Source: Pisolithus tinctorius (taxonomy: Eukaryota; Basidiomycota; Agaricomycetes; Boletales; Pisolithaceae). Taken from it: a stretch of DNA of 64,000 bases. The position numbers were made by a program, and so were the translations under genes. The DNA is taken from assembly GCA_024663395.1 (NCBI GenBank), contig JANFAH010000013.1, positions 868,001 through 932,000 of the forward strand, in the 5' to 3' direction. The notes under the pieces are model-generated. The model ran no database searches and had not been told where the DNA came from. It worked only from the letters and a program-made list of their open reading frames with translations. Shown in pieces: positions 57,780 to 64,000 of this stretch; the first letter of the stretch is position 1; the number at the start of each line of letters is the position of its first letter.

Positions 57780-58674
57780 TTAAGGAATAGGACGACCAGC
57801 TCTGATGGCTTTAGCGGCTTCGCTTTGTGCTTCTCCGCGAAGATACTTGTCATACATGACTTGAACCTTGTCCCGTTCCTATGCAAAGTCGTGAGTTCGG
57901 TAGCTTGAATATTCCTAATCCCTAGCGGCTTACACTCGTGGTTCTCAACACAGAATCACGCGTTTCGATAGCCTTCGCATACTTCGCCCAACCATCACCT
58001 ACATCTTCCCTTTTAAAGCCCCTGTGCTCTGCCGAAACGTAGTCCCGTGAAACCCATGGCGCAATAACGACGTCCACAAGGGTGAATTGCTCTCCGGCAA
58101 AGTAAGGTCCTTTGATCTCGTCCTGGAGCTTTCTGAGTGCCTCGTAAAACTCATTTCGCGCTGTTTTCAGCTTCTCCTGTTCGTTTGGTTGTGTCATCGT
58201 CAAGCGCATCGACGCGGGAATGATTGTCTTAGAGATATGATCTATCCATATGCGCTGTCGTGCGCGTTCGTAGGGGTCTGAGGGAAGAAGATTTGGTTTG
58301 TAGGATGGGTAGGCGTCTTCAAGAAATTCGAGCAAGACGAGTGATTCATAGATGGCTTTACCCCTGTACTCGACTGCAGGGACAAGGCCTTTGGGGTTTA
58401 TCCGAAGGAAGTGTTCTTCCCTCTTGTACGGGTCCACTTCCTTGTACTGGTAGGGAATTCCCTTCTCCTCGAGGGCGATCCATACGCGCTGGCTGAACGG
58501 GGAGAACTAGGGTAGGACCATACAAAATAAGATCAGTCCACAACCACGCCAGACTGTGGCGGAGTGCCTTACCCATCCCGAGTAGAAGGTCAAATCTTGA
58601 GGGTCCTGATGCTGAGCGACTGTCTCTGCAGCTCTGCCAGTGGCGACCGGGTGAATGGCGTCTGTGGGTGCCAT
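57780..58674 (-). pseudogene. Omega-like GST, copy B: catalytic Cys replaced by Ser, late stop codon
   Basis: Same exon plan as copy A: MAPTDAIHPVATGRAAETVA to DLTFYSGW, intron ending cctag, then FSPFSQRVWIALEEKGIPYQ. The catalytic codon is TCC (Ser, 58501-58503) where A and C have TGT. The rest of exon 2 is open (FLRINPKGLVPAVEYRGKAI; FTLVDVVIAPWVSRDYVSAE). If exon 3 is used as in A and C, a TAG (57879-57881) replaces the CAG of GVGQE; the frame then would continue to AGRPIP at 57780-57782. Without exon 3 it would end at 57922. So the protein would lack the last 30 or so residues. A Ser-type GST activity is possible but a decaying copy is likelier. Confidence 0.75.
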
Positions 58675-59027
58675 GGTGATAGGAAGGAGTTTTGCGGACT
58701 CTTGCTGAGACTCCCGAGACGTACATATTAGTCTCTAACCAGACTAGTTCCCAAAAGGGACCTATCAAGTATAAGGTTTTCCTTTTTAGGATGAAAGCGA
58801 CGTCTAATCCTGGACGAATAAGCTACTGACTTGAATCTTCTTCGACGCCAAATCGACGCCTATAAGACGATGCAGTCGTGCATTGGGATGGAGAATTATC
58901 CGCTCTCGACGTTCTCCCAAAGGGATTTCATAGCTTGTTGATCAAGTTACGCCACTATTCGTTCATTCTTTCCTCGATTGTCAAGCCTCCGCCTCTGCAC
59001 GTTTTCTCGTATTCGTGTAACTCTGGA
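58675..59027. other. Divergent region between GST-B and the small secreted protein
   Basis: No gene. Contains a 'ttttcctttttaggatgaa' block also found at 56.6 kb. Confidence 0.4.
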
Positions 59028-59431
59028 ATGCAGACTCTCACAGTTTCCCGTGCTATCATTTTTTTATGGGCTATCCTTCTGGTATTCTCCGTACTAGGTG
59101 AGTAAATGCTCAGCCTTCAGGTGTAATGCACCTAAAAGAGATTGATCGCGATACTTGCAGCCGCTTCCTCTCCCATACCTGCTCCTGAACCCATAGATCC
59201 TGGCACTGCATCTGTCCTTTCCAGCAACCTTAACCTTGCATGTACAAATGGATGCCCAGCAGCGTCCAGTGCTCAGCAACTCGTGTGTCTAATTCTCAGA
59301 GTCCGGGCACCATCGCTGACCCATCCGTACAGGAAGCAAATGCGGCAATGGTACGACATGGGTCGGCTGCGAAGCCCGTGCACTTGCTTGGCGCTGTCCT
59401 CATTATTGGCGCCCTCCTCGCTGCACTCTAA
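59028..59431 (+). CDS. Small secreted, GPI-anchored-like protein
   Basis: Exons 59028-59097, 59161-59282 and 59333-59431 (introns 63 and 50 nt, GT..AG) give 96 residues. It starts MQTLTVSRAIIFLWAILLVF, a signal peptide ending near SVLAAS, followed by a Pro/Ala/Ser linker (SPIPAPEPIDPGTASVLSSN), two Cys in ACTNGCPAASSAQ, a short polar stretch (EANAAMVRHGSAAKP) and a hydrophobic end (VHLLGAVLIIGALLAAL) that runs to the stop, as in GPI-anchor signals. It could be a cell-wall or effector-like peptide. No family recognised. Confidence 0.65.
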
Positions 59432-59737
59432 CTCATTATATCATAAATGTAGATTTGGTATACATACATGGACAGCTAGAGAAGACATTTTAAAGATAGC
59501 TAATTGCAACGCAATGTTCAAAAGGGGGCATTCGCGTAACTTGTGAATCCGACGAATCTACTGGGTTTCAATCTAAGGCAGGATTTATCAGCTTCGGTGG
59601 TGGACTGTCGGACGCTGACAAAGGATGACACACTCGGCGTGCCCCTTTACATCATCGTACTTACCCAGTGACCTTGTATAAAACTGGGGGGGTCCTCCCC
59701 AAGCTCCCCCGGAACTACTTCGTCCTTTCTCATTACC
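59432..59737. other. GST-C promoter
   Basis: Upstream of GST-C; nothing else. Confidence 0.4.
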
Positions 59738-60634
59738 ATGGCACCCCCGGATGCGACCCTTCACACAGTTGCTACTGGGAGAGCTGCAGAGACGGTCGCT
59801 CAGCACCAAAACCCTCAAGACTTGACCTTTTATTCAGCATGGGTAAGGCGCACCGCCTCAAGATCTGCAGTGGCCACGAACTGATCACCGTTTGTACGAC
59901 CCTTATCAGTTCTGTCCGTTCAACCATCGCGTATGGATCGCCCTCGAGGAGAAGGGAATTCCCTACCAGTACAAGGAGGTGAATCCATACAAGAAGGAAG
60001 AATACTTCCTTCAGATAAACCCAAGAGGACTTGTCCCCGCTGTCAAGTACAGGGGTAAAGCCATCTACGAATCACTCGTCTTACTCGAATTTATTGAAGA
60101 CGCCTACCCATCTCACAAACCAAATCTCCTGCCTTCAGACCCCTCTGACCGTGCACACCAGCGCATATGGATAGATCATATTGCCAAGGCAGTCGTTCCT
60201 GCGTCGATGCGCCTGACAATGGCACAGCCAAACGAACAGGAGAAGTTGGAAACAGCACGAAATGAGCTTTATGAGGCACTCAGAAAGCTGCAGAACGAGA
60301 TCAAGGGTCCTTACTTTGCCGGAGAGCAATTCACTCTTGTGGACGTCGTTATTGCGCCATGGATCTTGCGGGACTACGTTTCGGCCGAGCATAGGGGCTT
60401 CAAGAGGGAAGACGTAGGAGAAGGTTGGGTGAAGTATGCGAAGGCTATCGAAACGCGTGATTCTGTGTGCAGAACTATGAGTGTAAGTCGCCATGGATCG
60501 AAATGTTCGCGTACGGAACTCACGGCGTTGGGCAGGAGCGGGACAAGGCTAAAGTGATATATGACCGGTATCTTCGTGGAGATGCGCATAGCGAAGCCGC
60601 TAAGGCCGTCAAAGCTGGTCGGCCTATTCCTTAA
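59738..60634 (+). CDS. Omega-class glutathione S-transferase, copy C (intact)
   Basis: Exon 1 MAPPDATLHTVATGRAAETV to FYSAW, intron to ttatcag, exon 2 FCPFNHRVWIALEEKGIPYQ (Cys codon 59913-59915) to the C-terminal domain FTLVDVVIAPWILRDYVSAE, a short intron near 60480, exon 3 YGTHGVGQERDKAKVIYDRY to AGRPIP, stop 60632-60634. Nearly identical to copy A in the core, with changes such as AEYAKA to VKYAKA. Opposite strand to A and B. Its 3' flank (gtaagagta.. block) matches those of A and B. Convergent with metallothionein 2, 187 bp away. Confidence 0.9.
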
Positions 60635-60821
60635 AAGATGTCAGCACAGTCTATGGGTTATAAGCCCGGGGGAAACGTGTAAGAGTATTGAACTGTCGAG
60701 TATGTACGATGATTTGTTAGGTGCAGCACATGTACTCTAACACCTGGAGATTCGGAACGTGGTACAAGGGCACTCCATGTTTTACCCCGGTGCTTAGCAA
60801 TGCAGCATCGCCTTTCCCACC

Positions 60822-61133
60822 TCACTTACAATCACATACTTGTCCCTCCCGCGTGCATACACAATCTGTAGCGGACCCTCCGCACTCACACTACGTGAAC
60901 GAACAGTGGTCAGCTGGACGAGACAACCAACCCGTTAAGCGTACCTTTTGTGTGTGCGCCTTGTTAACGCAGTTCGAACAGTCACACTTATTCTTGGGGC
61001 AAGCGCATCCAGTTCCCGTCGGCCCACATGCACTTGGACAACGGATAGTGGTGATCAGATCCTCAAAAGTTGATTCCGGTAAGTGGTTATGGACCTACCC
61101 GCAGTTTGCTTGACAAGTACAATCTCCAGCCAT
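60822..61133 (-). CDS. Metallothionein 2
   Basis: Exons 61133-61099, 61032-60945 and 60890-60822 on the minus strand, introns 66 and 54 nt with the same phases as copy 1. Product 63 residues, 15 Cys in identical positions: MAGDCTCQANCGACGPTGTG, then CACPKNKCDCSNCVNKAHTQ, KCECGG and CVCTREGQVCDCK. Differences to copy 1 are all between cysteines (E/G3, D/A9, T/A22, E/K25, R/K27, K/D29, A/T39, K/Q58, E/D61), as expected of two genes both kept by selection. Role as for copy 1: metal buffering in the cytosol. Confidence 0.85.
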
Positions 61134-61214
61134 ATTGATCTTCGCAACCAGTCTGTGATAGTGTAGTGGAGATGGTAACTGTCTGCCGAAGGCCAAACCT
61201 TTTCTTGACCGTGA

Positions 61215-61221
61215 ATATATA
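61215..61221 (-). promoter_or_regulatory. TATA box, metallothionein 2
   Basis: atatata about 85 bp before the ATG, as in copy 1. Confidence 0.55.
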
Positions 61222-61242
61222 GGGACGGCGTTTTGGAGTGCA

Positions 61243-61250
61243 TGACGTCA
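61243..61250 (-). promoter_or_regulatory. TGACGTCA palindrome, metallothionein 2 promoter
   Basis: Same perfect bZIP-type site, 110 bp before the ATG, as in copy 1. Confidence 0.6.
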
Positions 61251-61810
61251 GTGTCGACGAAGGTGGCTGGCGGGGTACGCCCGTGGGCGACGAGTCGCTG
61301 GGACCGCGTTCTGGATCTGCGCCCGGTGACTAATGCCGATCCCGGCAAACCCAACTACTCATCAACCATGTGTGATCTGACGTCAACCACTCGGTATGTG
61401 CCCCACCTTGTTCGTGTTAACAACAATCGTCAACAACGGGAGCATTGCTTCATACCAAAAGCCCTCCGGTGCCGGTGGACGCTACATCACTACTAGTCCA
61501 TGAAACAATATATGTACAAACATTATTTAACACTGTCTGCAGAGATGTGAGGTCCCAAAAATAGTGGCAGGAACGGAGCAACACCGTCCTTCCGGACCGG
61601 CTTGGACTTTCAGGATGGAGTCCGGAAATGTTTGTGGGCTTTGTAAATATGCTGGCTTGTCTATCATCTTGCTTGTAAAGCAAGGTCAGCGGGTGTTCAC
61701 AGGAACAAACACATGCTTCATTCATTTGACGCGATCTCCTGCAATGTGCATAAAGCTGGTGACATCACTACCCCATCCCCCATCGAATGATGAGCATGCC
61801 GTTCCCCCTG

Positions 61811-62891
61811 ATGGCAACGCCGTCCCATAGTGTCCGCAAGCCTCACCGCACTCCACGACGGGGACAAGTTAAATGAATGAAATTCTGAGATTTACATGGA
61901 TCGTCATCGAGAAACATGCCTAGACCCCTTTCTCTATTTTATCTCACCTTCCATGGTACGGTAGAATAATCTCTCAGGTGGCCAATTGAAGCCCCTGCGG
62001 TCCCCTGAATTCGTGTACACCACATTGGCCTTCCACGTAATGCCACGTTACGTTGTGTACGGGAAATATTACTGAGGTGTATCCAGCGGTTATATCGAGT
62101 GCGTGAATCCAATGGTATGACACTTTGGAGAGGTCGTCACGAAACTCAAACGATGAGGCATCGAGTTTTAGCAATTAATCAGCAAAAAGATTCTGAAGCA
62201 TCTCTTCGTTCGTTCGTGTGGAAATCCTAGATAAGAACGAGCGGGTCGTTCCGGAAAGCATCATCGTTGAATAAACCTAGAATACCAGTTACGGCTTGGC
62301 GTGCGTGCATAGCGTTCACGAAACTGGAGAACCATGGGTTGGACATCGGTTTCGAGCCCACATTTGGGTCGATGGTGCTTCCAAGTCTTTGGGAAGTCGG
62401 TAGAAAGCGAGCAACTGCCATGTCTGTCCCGGTAAGTTATAGGACAGCTAACAAGAAACTTACGGCGGAGACAGTAGGTTAAAACAAACCAGGGTCGAGA
62501 CTTTAACGGTCGTGGGGATCAAGATCCAGAGTTTCTCACACAGCACAGTTTAGTCCTGAGATTGGTATCGGACGTCTGGCTCTCATCGAGTGAGGTGTCG
62601 TCCACTATACACGAAACAAGTCGGGAAAGGCACGATTAGCAGTAACTCGATTTTCGAGGCTAGCAGCAAACATGTGCAAACACTGAAGCGATCGCAACAC
62701 AGACCCTAGTATTAGCACAACTACACGAACGACTTTCGACGGCTTTTCGCTACAAGTGCCCATTATCTGGCTTGTGAGTAACGATGCTAACGTTTCGATA
62801 CAACAGTTACACGCTACCTCATATAGTGCTTTTTGGCACCCAACACTGATAACCACGGGTTGTGCTCGCGGCGCGTCCGTTATTGCACAAC
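61811..62891. other. Intergenic region left of TRAPPC11
   Basis: Two short minus-strand frames (61974-62174, 62227-62421) are protein-like (SNPWFSSFVNAMHARQAVTG) and may be exons of a small unrecognised gene; evidence is too weak for a CDS call. Confidence 0.35.
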
Positions 62892-64000
62892 ATGAATTCA
62901 TATCCTACAGAGATGCTGATGCAGCTGGCCCCCGTTATGTTTGTTTCCGGTCTCGACTTACCACCTACCTCTGCCGCTGTCCCTGTCGCGCCATCCTCAG
63001 CAAGTAAGGATCTTTCCTCGCCTCCGACTCCGCCCCCGAAGGTACAAGATCCGTTTACATTACTTATTTCCCGTCTTCGTGAGGTACTTCTCTCTCAGTC
63101 CAAGTCTACCGTCTGGTCTCCCGAAAGAACCAAAATTTTCCAAGTCATTCTAGTTGACAAATCCGTGGGGTTTCCTCCTCGAAAATCCGTCCCTCCTGAT
63201 GATCCATCATACGCTAATGCGCACTCTCCTTTGTCTCCACTAACTCCCTCTTCGCCGGTATTTCCCGATGGCCTGATCGCTCCAATATGGATAAAGAAGC
63301 ACATGACGTATTTACCCAGCGTGTTTGTTCTATTCCTGAGGATGCATGAAGCACCCCATACCACAGCACGCTCACCCCTCGGTCAACCTGATTCGGATCT
63401 CGAGCGCGAAAGGGCAGAGGAAGAACGGAGGCGAGATATAGACCTCAGCGCAGAAATTGCGCAACGGAAGAAGAGCACCGGTGAGAGAGGGATCAAACTG
63501 ACTGTTGTCCTAATCGCCAGCCGAAGGATGCTAGGTAATGAACCGAAAGAAGTCCTTGAACTGTCTTCTTGATACATGACCTTACAGACGATCCATCATT
63601 AGATGGTCGCTTGTCATTTATTAGAAGGCAGAGCAGTCTAGATTCTCGTGCTGCTCTTTTCGTCCTTAGTCCCGTTAGTCCATCCGAATTAAACGATTTC
63701 GTGTCCAGGTAATGTTTCCAACGGTATGGTTCTTAGCTTCTGTCTGAATGGTGCAGTTTGCAAGATGCTCTATACGAGTCAGCAATAGAGTACTATACCT
63801 CCCATTCCAAACGTGTCCGCAGGAAGCGCAACAGGCACTCGCAAACTGTATCTTCGTATAATCCGCCACCTGCTACATCTGTAGGGGCAGTTGCTCCCCG
63901 CCCGCTTCGCCCAGAAGGGTGGACGGTGCGTTATGAGTATAAGATGGCGGCCTTCGCTGAGTTCAGGGGAGAGGTCGAAGTCGCATTAAAGTACGCCCCT
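62892..64000 (+). CDS. TRAPP complex subunit 11 (foie gras-like), 3' partial
   Basis: Subunit of the TRAPPIII tethering complex at ER-Golgi/autophagic membranes. Exon 1 (62892-63531) starts MNSYPTEMLMQLAPVMFVSG, followed by a Pro/Ser linker, DPFTLLISRLREVLLSQSKS, and the coiled stretch ERERAEEERRRDIDLSAEIA leading to LTVVLIASRRML. After an intron to ccttacag: DPSLDGRLSFIRRQSSLDSR and LFVLSPVSPSELNDFVS; then LQDALYESAIEYYTSHSKRV and, at the window edge, WTVRYEYKMAAFAEFRGEVE, the hallmark of the foie-gras domain. The remainder lies right of the window. Confidence 0.85.

Larger units (their letters stand above)
60822..61810 (-). repeat. Inverted-duplication arm 2
   Basis: Inverted partner of 55430-56402, carrying metallothionein 2, its promoter and about 650 bp beyond. 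Ends near 61810 where likeness to 55430 fades. Confidence 0.8.

Noticed and set aside
1..64000. CRISPR arrays, bacterial operons, tRNA or rRNA genes
   Set aside because: None seen; spliceosomal introns and gene content show a eukaryotic nuclear genome.

Overview
This window is nuclear DNA of a filamentous fungus, most likely an Agaricomycete (Basidiomycota). Genes are cut by many short introns of about 50-80 nt with GT..AG borders. The recognisable proteins are of mushroom type: a GH3 adenylating enzyme, an hormone-sensitive-lipase (HSL)-like lipase, a cytochrome P450, omega-type glutathione transferases (GST), a TKL-like kinase, mitochondrial Hsp70 and TRAPPC11. The transposons are Helitron, LINE, LTR-like and DDE types. 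All calls come from reading translations and motifs by eye; no search was run, and exon borders are approximate unless listed.

Layout. Region 1-20.3 kb is gene-dense and almost all on the minus strand. It holds a sugar-alcohol type SDR (plus strand, 5' end cut), a GH3-family enzyme, a membrane protein, a DUF2156/GNAT aminoacyl-transferase-like protein, two unrecognised multi-exon genes, an HSL-like lipase and a P450. The P450 appears to have lost the Arg of its ExxR motif. Region 20.7-21.7 kb holds decayed copies of the P450 3' end and of an internal lipase exon. A second P450/lipase relic lies 25 kb away at 45.8-46.7 kb.

Region 24-43 kb is transposon territory. A Helitron Rep/helicase on the minus strand is broken by two TGA codons, one frameshift and an inserted LTR-like element that separates its N-terminal piece. 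Four unrecognised genes follow it on the same strand (24.2-29.1 kb) and could be Helitron cargo. To the right are a LINE tail relic, a tandem repeat, a MITE-like inverted-repeat unit, and a 3,220-bp DDE element with matched terminal inverted repeats and a TA duplication at both ends.

Region 47-64 kb returns to genes: a kinase and a phosphotransferase with stop codons 2 bp apart, mitochondrial Hsp70, then a rearranged stress-gene cluster and the start of TRAPPC11. The cluster has three omega-GST copies (A intact, B with its catalytic Cys replaced by Ser and a stop codon, C intact), a relic of the Hsp70 3' end, two intact 63-residue metallothionein genes in inverted arms, and a small GPI-anchored-like secreted protein. 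The metallothioneins and the small secreted protein are split into tiny exons and appear only after reading through introns. Both metallothionein promoters keep a TGACGTCA palindrome 110 bp, and a TATA box about 85 bp, before the ATG. Thiol enzymes, metal-binding peptides and Hsp70 debris duplicated together suggest repeated local duplication of a metal/oxidative-stress locus.
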